A stretch of 64,000 nt of DNA from Shewanella atlantica (lineage in GTDB: Bacteria; Pseudomonadota; Gammaproteobacteria; Enterobacterales; Shewanellaceae). The notes below the pieces were generated by a model. The model saw only the letters and a program-made list of their open reading frames with translations, had not been told where the DNA came from and did no database searches. The translations under genes were made by a program, and so were the position numbers. The DNA is taken from contig NZ_RXNV01000013.1 in the NCBI RefSeq assembly GCF_003966265.1, positions 39,933-103,932 of the forward strand. The letters run 5' to 3'. Position 1 is the first letter of the stretch. Each line of letters opens with the position of its first letter. Shown here one piece after another: positions 8,612 to 18,042 of this stretch.

Positions 8612-9727
8612 TTAAACTCCGTTGTAGCGGTAGTAAGCGTTACAGGCACCTTCTGAGCTGACCATACAGCTACCCAGTGGTGACTCAGGGCTGCAACCGC
8701 GTCCGAATACTTTACAATCTTTAGGATTAGCGAGTCCGCGCAGAATATCACCGCACTGACAGGCCTTATGGTCGTCGATCTCTTTTACCGGTAACCTGTC
8801 TGCGTATATGAGTTCAGCATCCCTGTGTGCATATTGAGGACTGAGTTTCAGCGCTGACTTTGGAATTGGCCCCAGGCCGCGCCAGCGGAAATCTTCTCTT
8901 ATTTCGAAGAAATGTTCGTTCTTCTCCTGAGCGGCAAGGTTTCCCTCTTCGCTCACCGCTCGGCTATATTGCACATCGAGCTCGGCAACGCCTTGAGCCT
9001 TCTGTTTAGTGATCCTTAAGATGGATTCCATAACATCGACAGGTTCAAACCCCGATACAACGACGGGCATATTGTAATTTTCAACGGCAGGGCGGTAGAC
9101 CTTAGCGCCACTGATCACGCTGACGTGAGCTGGGCCGATAAATGCGTTGACTGTCGCCTTAGGATCCGCCATTACCGCATCCATTGCCGGTGGCACTAAC
9201 ACATGGTTGATGTGGAAAAGCAGGTTATCGATATTTCTCTTTTCCGCCTGTTCGAGAAGAACCGCCGTCATAGGTGTCGAGGTTTCAAAGCCTATAGCGA
9301 AGAAGATGACGGTTTTATCCGGGTTACCGGTGGCGATAGTCAGAGTATCGAGCGGGTCGTAAATTGGACGAATATCGCAGCCTTTAGCCCTGAACTCTGC
9401 AAGACTGCCTTTTGAGCCAGGCACGCGGATCATGTCGCCTAATGTAACCAGAATGGTGTTAGGTTGACTGGCAAGCGTTGCTGCATGGTCGATACGCTCT
9501 TTAGGCATAATACAAACCGGGCATCCCGGTCCATGGATGAACTTGATGTTGTCCGGCAAGAGCTGATTCAAACCATATTTCATGATGGTATGAGTATGTC
9601 CGCCACACACTTCCATGATGTTAATCGGTCCTGAACATTTGGCCGCTTCTATGGCGATCATATCTGCCAGTTTAGCAATGGTTTTAGGGTCTCTAAATCC
9701 TTGGTAAAGTGATTTTAATGCTAACAT
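8612..9727 (-). CDS. hypD: Hydrogenase maturation protein HypD
   Basis: This 371-residue Fe-S scaffold, with HypC, assembles the Fe(CN)2CO unit. Family marks are Cys41 in EVCGGHTH, the GPGCPVC loop (Cys69, Cys72), and the C-terminal cysteines of the [4Fe-4S] site (CQCGDILRG, FGRGCSPESPLGSCM, EGAC). It sits between hypC (4-bp gap) and hypE in the standard BCDE order. Confidence 0.97.
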   Translation of the reverse strand: MLALKSLYQGFRDPKTIAKLADMIAIEAAKCSGPINIMEVCGGHTHTIMKYGLNQLLPDNIKFIHGPGCPVCIMPKERIDHAATLASQPNTILVTLGDMIRVPGSKGSLAEFRAKGCDIRPIYDPLDTLTIATGNPDKTVIFFAIGFETSTPMTAVLLEQAEKRNIDNLLFHINHVLVPPAMDAVMADPKATVNAFIGPAHVSVISGAKVYRPAVENYNMPVVVSGFEPVDVMESILRITKQKAQGVAELDVQYSRAVSEEGNLAAQEKNEHFFEIREDFRWRGLGPIPKSALKLSPQYAHRDAELIYADRLPVKEIDDHKACQCGDILRGLANPKDCKVFGRGCSPESPLGSCMVSSEGACNAYYRYNGV

Positions 9728-9731
9728 TCAA

Positions 9732-9971
9732 TTACTCCGCCGCAGCCATTTTTTCGACTATTTCGTTATAAAGCTTGATGCTCTCTAACGCATCGGCCTT
9801 ATCGATTTTATTCATGACGAATCCGATGTGGATTAAGACATAATCACCAATTTCGAGAGGCTCGGGCATCAGGTGCGCGCTAACTTTTCTCTTCACGCCC
9901 ATGGTCTCGACTGTGACGCTTTGCTCCTCTTCGTGAAGCTCAACGACCTGAGAAGGAATAGATAAACACAT
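9732..9971 (-). CDS. hypC: Hydrogenase assembly chaperone HypC
   Basis: This 79-residue HypC/HupF/HybG-family chaperone begins with the essential Met-Cys-Leu-Ser-Ile-Pro, whose Cys2 contacts the iron centre and the large-subunit precursor. GDYVLIHIGFVMNKID is the conserved beta-barrel segment. It lies 2 bp after hypB and 4 bp before hypD. No HybG-like second copy is present in the window. Confidence 0.96.
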   Translation of the reverse strand: MCLSIPSQVVELHEEEQSVTVETMGVKRKVSAHLMPEPLEIGDYVLIHIGFVMNKIDKADALESIKLYNEIVEKMAAAE

Positions 9972-9973
9972 GG

Positions 9974-10732
9974 TTACGCTCCTTTACGGTGAGTTTTGAG
10001 CCAATGAGCAACCTGAGCCATCGAGTCGCCATCCTTAATCGAGACCTCAAGGACCTCTACTTCAGGATTGAGTTTCTTAACTTGTGCGCGGGCCTCATCG
10101 ACACTGAAATCAAAATGGGGAAGCAGATCGCATTTAGTGATTAAGACAAGATCGGCCCGGCGGAACATAACCGGATACTTCTCAACTTTATCATCGCCTT
10201 CAGGAACTGATACCAGAACGACATTGAGGTGAGTTCCCACATCATAGGATGCCGGGCAGACGAGGTTACCGACGTTTTCAACGAAGCAGATATCGAGATC
10301 TTTCAGTTCAACATGATGCAGGGCACCATGGACCATAAAGGCATCCAGGTGACAAGCCGAGCCGGTTTGGATCTGATAAGCATCGATCCCCTTAGCTTTT
10401 AATCTGTCAGCATCCCGGGATGTCTCCAGATCGCCTTCGATAACGGCATATTTAAGGTCTGTGTATTCATGGAGGTTTTCAAGCAGGGTTGTCTTACCGC
10501 TACCCGGGCTACTCATTAAGTTAAAGGCTGTGACGCCATTAGCTTCAAAATGTTCGCGGTTATGGGCGGCTTCAATATCATTTTTATCGAGTATTTTATG
10601 AATAACCGCTAATGTTTTCTTATCATTCAGTTGGGGATTACTATGTAGATCGCCGTGAGAGTGATGTTCATGGTCATGGGAATGCTCGCCATGGGAGGGA
10701 CGAGTCAGTGAACAGCCGCAATCTTTACACAT
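9974..10732 (-). CDS. hypB: Hydrogenase nickel incorporation GTPase HypB (His-rich type)
   Basis: This 252-residue SIMIBI-class GTPase delivers nickel with HypA. It has the high-affinity N-terminal CxxCGC site (MCKDCGC), a His-rich stretch with eight histidines between residues 14 and 30 that can store nickel, the P-loop SSPGSGKTT (about 74-82), ENVGNLVCPASYD with the metal-site Cys, and the guanine-specificity NKCD-type segment (ITKCDLLP). It differs from the second HypB at 44473-45147, which lacks both the CxxCGC and the His-rich region. Confidence 0.97.
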   Translation of the reverse strand: MCKDCGCSLTRPSHGEHSHDHEHHSHGDLHSNPQLNDKKTLAVIHKILDKNDIEAAHNREHFEANGVTAFNLMSSPGSGKTTLLENLHEYTDLKYAVIEGDLETSRDADRLKAKGIDAYQIQTGSACHLDAFMVHGALHHVELKDLDICFVENVGNLVCPASYDVGTHLNVVLVSVPEGDDKVEKYPVMFRRADLVLITKCDLLPHFDFSVDEARAQVKKLNPEVEVLEVSIKDGDSMAQVAHWLKTHRKGA

Positions 10733-10834
10733 TGTTGTACTCCATTTTTAGTCCTGATGTTAAATAATGTCTGAAAATGTGAAAATTTCTTTGATTCCCA
10801 TCAGGTCAGTTATTGATTCTTGTCGTTTTGGTCG

Positions 10835-13195
10835 TTATTTGTGATGCAAGCCATACCAGAGCTGGCCCAGTGCAATACCGCCATCGTTAATCGGAACATG
10901 ATGGGGCATCAAGCGTTGACTTCCCTGTTCGGTAAGCTTGGATATACATAGCTCAGAGAGATAACGGTTTTGAAAGACACCGCCGCATAACACTACAGGC
11001 AGGGAGCTATGTTGTTTTGCTAGTTCGGTGACGGCATCGCCCAGGCTATTCATAAAACCACGTGCAATATAACCGACTCTCTGCTCTGTTAATGTCTCTT
11101 GGCTGACACTGGATACTAACTGCTTAAACAGGGTATCGAGCTGCCACATGCCATCGATAACAGGTAGTGAGTAACCAAACTCTTCAGTTGCTATGTGATC
11201 GTCGAATTTGTCGAATCGATTGGCCGCCGCTTCGAGTAACATACCGGCCTGGCCTTCAAATTGTGTTTTCTCTATCAATCCCAGTAACACGGCAACCGCA
11301 TCGAAAATCCGACCGATTGAAGAGGTTTCAATACAGTTACTCTTGGCCTGCCACAACTTATGCAGGTTCTCGATGAGTCTTGGCTCAGTTTTATTCAGAA
11401 TGGGCAGTGAAAGGGCGCCAATTTCCTCTAAGGAATACTGCTGGAACAGAATCGCAAGTAGTAGTCGTTTAGGATCCTTAATTGCCTGCTCTCCACCAAT
11501 CAGCATAAAGGGTTTAATATGGCAGACCCGCTCGAAGCCATTCACATCCGCGATGAGCGCTTCACCGCCCCACAGAGATTGGTCGTCACCGAGTCCGGTG
11601 CCATCGAAACTAAAGCCTAATACTTTTTCTTTAACCTGATTGACAGCCATCACACTCAATATATGGGCATGATGATGCTGAATTTTTAATTGTTTAACCC
11701 CCTCGTTTTGTTCTGTAAATTGTTGTGCCCATTTGGAAGGGGCATACTCCGGGTGTTTATCACTGATGACAACTTTTGGACTGAACTGATACAGGCGCTT
11801 AAAGGTCGCCAATGTATGCTCAAAGTAGCTTTCGGCTTCTAAACTAAACAGATCACCGATATGAGGGCTTAGCACCATCTTGTCGGCGAACCCAAAGGCG
11901 ATACTATTTTTTTGCTGTGCACCGACGGCAAGCTGATGCGATACGCTGCCAGCGGGGTTATGGATACTTAGTGGCGCGAAACCACGGGCAAGGCGCAACA
12001 CCTGAACCTCATCACCGACACATTGAATGACACTGTCATCACAGGCGTTGATGATGGGACGGTTATGGTCGAGTATCGAATCGACAACATCCCCCAATTG
12101 ATTAATGATCTCTTTCGCTTCACAAATGATCGGCTCACCGCTACGGTTAGCGCTGGTGGCCACGATGGGAATATTGAGCTCATTAAGAAGCAGAGAGTGC
12201 AGAGGTGTATAGGGTAAAAACACACCCAGCTTGTCTATGCCCGGGGCGATTGCGGGGCTCAAACCCGATGCACTTGAGTGACGCTTTGTCATGATAGTGA
12301 TAGGTCTTTCAATCGAAGTGAGCTGCTCCCACTCAAATTGAGACCCTGTCACTATGGACTTTGCCATCTCGAGGTTGTTCACCATGACGGCTAATGGTTT
12401 TCCCGGACGTCTTTTTCGCTGCCTCAACAGCTCGACGGCGCTATGGTTGGTTGCATCACAAACTAAATGGAACCCTCCCAGCCCTTTAATGGCGACAATT
12501 TCGCCCTGTAATAAGCGCTCGACCGTTTCGGTTAGTGCGATATCAGCGTGGGCGACGACTTCTCCATCGCTCGAGAGCAGAGACAGCTGCGGTCCGCACT
12601 GCGGACAGCTGACGGGCTGAGCATGATAACGCCTGTCCATTGGGTCGAGATAAGATTTTTCACAGCTTGAACACATGGCGAAGTTTGCCATTGAGGTGTG
12701 TTTACGATCGTAAGGCAAGGCCTTAATCAATGTATATCTAGGCCCGCAATTGGTGCAGTTAGTAAACGGATAACGGTAGTGACGGTTATCTGGATCATTA
12801 ATTTCATTTAAGCAGTCACCGCAGCAGCTCTTATCCGGAGACACTGCGACTACGGCATTCGAATTGCCATCACTTGCCACTATGATGAAATCCTGACTGT
12901 CATCGACAATGGCAATCGGCTTTGAGCTGAGTGTGTCGATGCGTGCGAGCGGGGGAGGCGAGTTTTCAAAACGGGCAATAAAACTGTCGATATTACTCTG
13001 TAACCCCTGAACTTCAATGGTTACCCCCTGACCATTATTAAGGACGAAGCCACTGAGCCGCTCACTCTTAGCGTAACGATAGACGAAGGGCCGGAAACCG
13101 ACCCCCTGAACGATACCTGTGACTGTGATTTCAGCCCTTGCAGCCGACTCCGGCTGCAAGGAAGAGAGAGAGTGATTGTCTCTGGTTTCAATCAT
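10835..13195 (-). CDS. hypF: Carbamoyltransferase HypF
   Basis: This 786-residue enzyme makes the carbamoyl group for the cyanide ligands from carbamoyl phosphate and ATP and transfers it to HypE. Domains in order: acylphosphatase (VQGVGFRP at 29-36), two zinc fingers (CGDCLN..CTNCGP and CSSCEK..CPQCGP), the YrdC-like domain starting near LLQGEIVAIKGLGGFHLVCDA, and the C-terminal Kae1-like domain (HHHAHILSV, FDGTGLGDD, VVLCGGVFQN). All key motifs are intact. It is followed by a 102-bp gap before hypB. Confidence 0.97.
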   Translation of the reverse strand: MIETRDNHSLSSLQPESAARAEITVTGIVQGVGFRPFVYRYAKSERLSGFVLNNGQGVTIEVQGLQSNIDSFIARFENSPPPLARIDTLSSKPIAIVDDSQDFIIVASDGNSNAVVAVSPDKSCCGDCLNEINDPDNRHYRYPFTNCTNCGPRYTLIKALPYDRKHTSMANFAMCSSCEKSYLDPMDRRYHAQPVSCPQCGPQLSLLSSDGEVVAHADIALTETVERLLQGEIVAIKGLGGFHLVCDATNHSAVELLRQRKRRPGKPLAVMVNNLEMAKSIVTGSQFEWEQLTSIERPITIMTKRHSSASGLSPAIAPGIDKLGVFLPYTPLHSLLLNELNIPIVATSANRSGEPIICEAKEIINQLGDVVDSILDHNRPIINACDDSVIQCVGDEVQVLRLARGFAPLSIHNPAGSVSHQLAVGAQQKNSIAFGFADKMVLSPHIGDLFSLEAESYFEHTLATFKRLYQFSPKVVISDKHPEYAPSKWAQQFTEQNEGVKQLKIQHHHAHILSVMAVNQVKEKVLGFSFDGTGLGDDQSLWGGEALIADVNGFERVCHIKPFMLIGGEQAIKDPKRLLLAILFQQYSLEEIGALSLPILNKTEPRLIENLHKLWQAKSNCIETSSIGRIFDAVAVLLGLIEKTQFEGQAGMLLEAAANRFDKFDDHIATEEFGYSLPVIDGMWQLDTLFKQLVSSVSQETLTEQRVGYIARGFMNSLGDAVTELAKQHSSLPVVLCGGVFQNRYLSELCISKLTEQGSQRLMPHHVPINDGGIALGQLWYGLHHK

Positions 13196-13201
13196 TATTT
13201 A

Positions 13202-14926
13202 TTATCTTCGCTTCTTAAGGTAAAGTCCGCCGACAGCGAGGTTATTTCCATCGAGATCCAGCCTGTGGTTGACTTTCAGCGGGAAGTTTTTCCCCAGTCT
13301 CAATGATAACCTTTGGGTCAACACTTCGTTGGCAAACTCACTACCTGCCAGAACGACGGAATTGATCCCAATATTGAGATCCAGATGCTCAATCCAATTA
13401 GCTAAAAAGTCAGCCAGCGAATCTTGCATACCGAATGCCAATTTATGTGAGTCTCTATCGTCGGCTAACCGGAAACTTATCAGAGAGCCTAATGTTTTGC
13501 ACCAGTTTAAACTTCTGTGTGCTTCACCTTTTGTCAGCGGGTAATCGACGCGTGGTGAATTTGAGCCTCTGTGAGCCATGGCGCAACTGATTAAGGCATC
13601 GGATAGCGCATCTTTAGTCAAGGCCTTCGTTGGAAGCCCGAGAATGATCGCCGCTATAGCCCAAAGGCTCTGCAGGTTATCCGTTGGCGCGGCTAAATTT
13701 AGATCCAGTAGCCTGAGATAATCATCCGGGTATTTCTGCTTGAACTTTTCAACCACTCCACGTTGAGGACTCTGCTCCAGATGGTGGTAGATGTCGTATC
13801 CAGTGCTCGGAAGCGTTGGCAGAGAGAAGAATAACTCTGCTTTCTTATCTTTGTCTTGAGTCACTATCTGGCCAGCCTGCTCCTGACTGAAGTAAATAAC
13901 AGCGTTATTTTTAAACTGGCCACTCTCAAGATTTCCCGCGTGGAGGGCACAGATCCCGGCGTCGCTTCTTTCGACATCAGTTACATCGGCGTCCGAATGA
14001 GTACAGCTAATCAGTCCCTTTTTCCACTTAGCCACTACGCCCTTGAAGCTCGCCTCATCGTGCAATGGTTCAGGGGTGTTTTCTAAAACGACTATGGGGT
14101 CGTTATTATCTGTTTCAGTGGATATTTTACTCCATGCCGACTGGATCCAAACCATAGGCTTGCTGAGATTGTCGGCATGAAAATAGACCCAATCGATCCC
14201 TTTCTGCCTTAATATTTCACACAGAACGACCACGGCGCGATTATAGGCAAAGCAGATATCATAAAGAGGCGCATCCAGTTTTGGGTGTTCGTTAACAGGA
14301 CGGGCGGTGATTAACGGCTTTTCGATACTCGAGAGAGCTAAAATTTGGTGATCTTTCAGGTGGAACTGAGCGTTAAGTGTATTGGGGTTACAGATAAGTA
14401 GCTTATCCCGGCCTGTATTACTTAACGGAGAAAGACTCAATGTTATGGTGTCTTTGTTTGGAAGTTTAGCTTCACCATCTCTTAGTAAGGCATCAGCAAT
14501 TGAAACGATGTCGGTATAGGAGAGGCCTAAGTGCTCTTTATGAAGACGGCTTCGGCCATGGCAGCAGTCACACTTCAGGGAGATATCGCCAAAGAGAGGG
14601 GATTGGTTATCCCCGAAAAGCGGCAGACACTGCTGACAAAATTCCTGCTCTACCTTGGCATCGGGTAATAGTTGATGGCTACCCATACGAGAATCTATAA
14701 GAGATATGCGTGAATCTGTCAGCCAGACTGAAATAAGGAAATCTTGTGCAATCGCATCGGCGAGGGATTCAAGTTCCTTTAACTCACCCTGGGCCTCGAT
14801 AAAATAGACCTGCTCTTGGTAACCTACAGTGATATTCAGCTGGTCATGATTAAGATATTGATTACACAGGTGTGCATAAAGGGGAACCTGTCTCGAGCAG
14901 GTAAATTCAAACCTAATATTCTTCAT
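13202..14926 (-). CDS. HypF paralogue lacking the acylphosphatase domain
   Basis: This protein of about 574 residues lies between hyaD and hypF; hydrogenase operons of Shewanella carry a comparable extra gene at this place. The N-terminus shows no VQGVGFRP motif. Near residues 97-122 there is one zinc-finger-like set (CQQC and CDCC). The segment DALLRDGEAKLPNKDTI resembles the start of a YrdC-like domain, and the C-terminus (SVVLAGSEFANEVLT ... DGNNLAVGGLYL) parallels the VVLCGGVFQN and DGGIALGQLWYG ends of HypF. The HHHAHIL metal motif is not present, so catalysis is doubtful; a scaffold or chaperone role in hydrogenase assembly is inferred. The ATG at 14926 overlaps hyaD by 14 nt; an in-frame GTG 12 nt earlier is possible. 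Confidence 0.75.
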   Translation of the reverse strand: MKNIRFEFTCSRQVPLYAHLCNQYLNHDQLNITVGYQEQVYFIEAQGELKELESLADAIAQDFLISVWLTDSRISLIDSRMGSHQLLPDAKVEQEFCQQCLPLFGDNQSPLFGDISLKCDCCHGRSRLHKEHLGLSYTDIVSIADALLRDGEAKLPNKDTITLSLSPLSNTGRDKLLICNPNTLNAQFHLKDHQILALSSIEKPLITARPVNEHPKLDAPLYDICFAYNRAVVVLCEILRQKGIDWVYFHADNLSKPMVWIQSAWSKISTETDNNDPIVVLENTPEPLHDEASFKGVVAKWKKGLISCTHSDADVTDVERSDAGICALHAGNLESGQFKNNAVIYFSQEQAGQIVTQDKDKKAELFFSLPTLPSTGYDIYHHLEQSPQRGVVEKFKQKYPDDYLRLLDLNLAAPTDNLQSLWAIAAIILGLPTKALTKDALSDALISCAMAHRGSNSPRVDYPLTKGEAHRSLNWCKTLGSLISFRLADDRDSHKLAFGMQDSLADFLANWIEHLDLNIGINSVVLAGSEFANEVLTQRLSLRLGKNFPLKVNHRLDLDGNNLAVGGLYLKKRR

Positions 14927-15470
14927 TATAATTAACACCGCGTTTGTATGACTCGGGGATTAAGGTATTGATATCTGTTTCGTTGATGCGTTCACAGCCG
15001 AAATTAAGCTGATTAAGATGTGCTAAAAGTGTTTTCTCCATGAGTGGAACTGCAGCCTCAACCATAGGGGTTAAACCTAAGGTCATAGGTTCGAGTACAG
15101 TTGGAGTGACCCCGAGGATAAAGGTTTTAGGACGATCGCCTACCATATCCATCATGTTCAATGTTTGCAGCATCTCTACTTCATGAGCACTGCCTTGCCA
15201 GTCGATCTCTGCCGGGGCTTTATCGAAATCGAAGAAATAGACTTGCCCGGGTTCGACATCATGGGCATTGACCGTATCGACCACAATTAAGTAGTCATAT
15301 TGACAGATAATAGGGATTAAACCTTGGGCGAGGGTGCCACCATCTGTAATATCCAGCTGGTCACTCTCATGGCTGAACTTATAATTTTCAGCGATATAAT
15401 TGACGAAATGTACACCGATACCTTCATCTGCGTACAGGACATTGCCAATACCTAGCAGCAATACCTTCAT
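14913..15470 (-). CDS. hyaD: Hydrogenase maturation endopeptidase HyaD
   Basis: This 185-residue HyaD/HybD-family protease removes the C-terminal peptide of HyaB after nickel insertion. The nickel-recognition residues expected for the family are visible: Glu16 (GIGNVLYADEGIG), Asp65 (YLIVVDTVNA) and His97 (SAHEVEMLQ). Its gene starts 175 bp after hyaC, beyond a hairpin terminator, so it may head a separate transcript with the hyp genes. Confidence 0.95.
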   Translation of the reverse strand: MKVLLLGIGNVLYADEGIGVHFVNYIAENYKFSHESDQLDITDGGTLAQGLIPIICQYDYLIVVDTVNAHDVEPGQVYFFDFDKAPAEIDWQGSAHEVEMLQTLNMMDMVGDRPKTFILGVTPTVLEPMTLGLTPMVEAAVPLMEKTLLAHLNQLNFGCERINETDINTLIPESYKRGVNYNEEY

Positions 15471-15584
15471 TAAAACCTTGCCTTGTTGTTAGTGACTATC
15501 ATCATCGATAAGTAAGGTTTATACCTGCTTTCAACACCACTTTCTATCCATGAATTTATAGTGATCAGATAATAATGGTCTAAA

Positions 15585-15617
15585 AATAATAAAAGTACGC
15601 CGACAGAATCGGCGTAC
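15585..15617 (-). terminator. Terminator between hyaC and hyaD
   Basis: A 9-bp stem GTACGCCGA / TCGGCGTAC with a 5-nt loop is followed on the minus strand by a U-rich run (TTTTATTATTTTT). It would stop or thin out transcription between hyaABC and the hyaD-hyp genes. Confidence 0.82.
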
Positions 15618-15644
15618 CCTGACATTGCTTAGTGACGACAATAT

Positions 15645-16313
15645 CTACTTGTGTTTCTTGTGGTAATCATAACCAGAGACAATAGAATCTACAGAGTTAT
15701 GCTTGAACCTGATACCCGACCATACGGCCATGTATACATGGACAAGAACGAAGATGACAAATACCCAAGTCAGGTAATGGTGCCAAATTCTTACTTGTGC
15801 CAGTCCACCCATCTGTGCGGTGATCCAACCTGCTGCATCCCACATCATGCCACCCATTCCAAGGTGGTAGACGTTGGCATACAGTACCAGGCCAGTGATA
15901 CAGATAATCAGAGCCACAAATGAGATCAATACATAGGTTGTGAACTGTAATGGTCCATAAACACCCGCTTTATTCAGGTGCCCCATCCATAAGTATGATT
16001 TCAAGTTTTTAACCCAGCTACTTACACTCGATGCATCCCGGAAAGATCGACGTTCAATGTCGCTCTTGCCGAAGAAGAAGAGGTAAAAGCGCACCAGGGT
16101 GATGGCCGTTAACGCAAAGCCAAACACTAAGTGAGCAAAGCGGATATAACTTTGAACCTGAATATCGTTAGTTTCAGGTGCCACTAAAAATGGCCAAGAT
16201 ATATAAAATCCTGTGATAACCAGAACGAGTATCGACAGCGCACGGAGCCAGTGAAAAATCCGGATCGCAGGGCTGAAGATCAAGTCTCTAGTATGGGTCG
16301 CAGAATGATTCAT
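15645..16313 (-). CDS. hyaC: [NiFe] hydrogenase cytochrome b subunit HyaC
   Basis: This 222-residue inner-membrane b-type cytochrome of the HupC/HyaC family anchors the hydrogenase and passes electrons to quinone. Four hydrophobic spans are apparent, with candidate haem ligands in IFHWLRALSI, RFAHLVFGFA and the paired late histidines (RIWHHYLTW, VLVHVYMA). It follows hyaB by 22 bp and precedes a terminator, so it is the last structural gene. Confidence 0.95.
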   Translation of the reverse strand: MNHSATHTRDLIFSPAIRIFHWLRALSILVLVITGFYISWPFLVAPETNDIQVQSYIRFAHLVFGFALTAITLVRFYLFFFGKSDIERRSFRDASSVSSWVKNLKSYLWMGHLNKAGVYGPLQFTTYVLISFVALIICITGLVLYANVYHLGMGGMMWDAAGWITAQMGGLAQVRIWHHYLTWVFVIFVLVHVYMAVWSGIRFKHNSVDSIVSGYDYHKKHK

Positions 16314-16335
16314 TTTGCTATCCCTCCCTTAGTGA

Positions 16336-18039
16336 TTATTGGCCGTTGGGATCGATACGGAATTCACCCAACTCTTGTCCCTTAAAGTCCATAACATGTA
16401 CAGAACAAGCCATACAAGGGTCAAATGAGTGAATGATTCGTATGACTTCCAATGGCTTAGTTGGATCTTCCAACTTAAGACCAATCAAAGAAGCTTCATA
16501 AGGACCCATCTTTCCGTTAGCATCGACTGGGCCTGCGTTCCAGGTTGTCGGTACTACGGCTTGATAGTTCTCTACCAGACCACCTTTAATACGTATCCAG
16601 TGACTTAGCATGCCTCGTGGGGCTTCGATCATCGAGTGTCCAACGTACTCCTGACTGGAATCCATTTCAGGTTTAACGTAGGTAGACTCATCAGACTGCA
16701 TGTTTACCAGCATCGCATCGAACGTCTTAAGACCTTCTTCAGCGACAATTACTGTCTGTAACATACGCGCCGCAGTACGGCCTAAGGTAGTGAATAGGGC
16801 TTCTACAGGTAAACCAGTGGCTTCAAGCAGGCCGTTGACTGAATCAACAACAACCTTGTTGCCTTTGGCGTAACTCACGAGCAAGCTTGCAAGTGGACCC
16901 ACTTCCATTGGCTCATCGTCGTAGCGTGGAGACTTAACCCAAGAGTACTTACCGTCGCCATCGAGCGTAGGTAGCTTACCGTAGACTGTGTCACGCTCAA
17001 CAAAACCTGTGTAGTCAGGAACCGTCGTTCCGTCATACGGATGCTGTGCACCGTCGGCTTTGTACCAGGCGTGGGTCACGTCTTCCTTGATGAGATCCGG
17101 GTTGATGTCGGTCACACCGGCAAGATCGCCATTCATGATCACACCCTGATCGAACATGTACTGACCATCGGCCAATACGAAGTCGTTGGTTGCCATGAAG
17201 TTCTTCACGTTTACGCCACCAAGTACACTTGGCTCGCCACCAAATGCTGCCGCAGCCATAACGATATCGGCTTTATAGGCACGGTGAATGAAGTCAGTCA
17301 CGATTGCGTGTTTCTGCTTCCATTCCTGCAAGCGCGCAGGGCTCAACATATCACGAACCGAAGTCACACCACCTACAACCAAAGATTGTGGATGAGGGGA
17401 CTTACCACCGAAGATGGCTAACATCTCAGCTGCGACACGTTGAACTTCAAGTGCCTTAAGGTAGTGAGATAGGGCGATTAGGTTTTGCTCAGGTGTAAAC
17501 TTGTAAGTGCCGTTACCCCAATAAGCGTTAGCGAATGGGCCAAGTTTACCGGTTTCAACGAAACCTTTTACTCGCTCTTGTACGGCACGTAGTTCACCTT
17601 CACCGGCAGCAATAGGCTTATCGGTATACTTAAGCGCTTCTTGCGCCGCAGCTGCTGGATCGGCACTTAGTGCAGATACGACATCTACCCAGTCCAAGCC
17701 ATGCAGGTGATAGAAATGAACGATATGGTCATGCATGTACAGAGAAGTCTGCATTAATGAACGCAGGTATTTAGCATTAAGCGGGATCTGAGTTCCTAAT
17801 GCATCTTCAACTGCTTCAATACCGGCACGGTAATGAGAATAAGTACAAACACCACAAATTCTCTGTACGATCAGTCCGACATCCATAGGGGTACGACCCT
17901 TGAGGATGACTTCGATGCCGCGCCATAGGGTAGATGATGACCAAGCTTTGTTAATTACATTGTTTTCGTCGACTTCGACTTCGACGCGCAAGTGACCCTC
18001 AATACGGGTAATGGGATCGATAACTACACGCTTACTCAT
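16336..18039 (-). CDS. hyaB: [NiFe] hydrogenase large subunit HyaB
   Basis: This 567-residue catalytic subunit of a group 1 membrane-bound uptake hydrogenase has both nickel-ligand motifs: RICGVC (Cys62, Cys65) and DPCMACSVH (Cys542, Cys545). A 19-residue extension follows His548 and is expected to be removed by HyaD. The enzyme oxidises H2 in the periplasm. The start matches the family N-terminus (MSKRVVIDPITRIEGH). It is 3 bp downstream of hyaA. Confidence 0.98.
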   Translation of the reverse strand: MSKRVVIDPITRIEGHLRVEVEVDENNVINKAWSSSTLWRGIEVILKGRTPMDVGLIVQRICGVCTYSHYRAGIEAVEDALGTQIPLNAKYLRSLMQTSLYMHDHIVHFYHLHGLDWVDVVSALSADPAAAAQEALKYTDKPIAAGEGELRAVQERVKGFVETGKLGPFANAYWGNGTYKFTPEQNLIALSHYLKALEVQRVAAEMLAIFGGKSPHPQSLVVGGVTSVRDMLSPARLQEWKQKHAIVTDFIHRAYKADIVMAAAAFGGEPSVLGGVNVKNFMATNDFVLADGQYMFDQGVIMNGDLAGVTDINPDLIKEDVTHAWYKADGAQHPYDGTTVPDYTGFVERDTVYGKLPTLDGDGKYSWVKSPRYDDEPMEVGPLASLLVSYAKGNKVVVDSVNGLLEATGLPVEALFTTLGRTAARMLQTVIVAEEGLKTFDAMLVNMQSDESTYVKPEMDSSQEYVGHSMIEAPRGMLSHWIRIKGGLVENYQAVVPTTWNAGPVDANGKMGPYEASLIGLKLEDPTKPLEVIRIIHSFDPCMACSVHVMDFKGQELGEFRIDPNGQ

Positions 18040-18042
18040 TGA

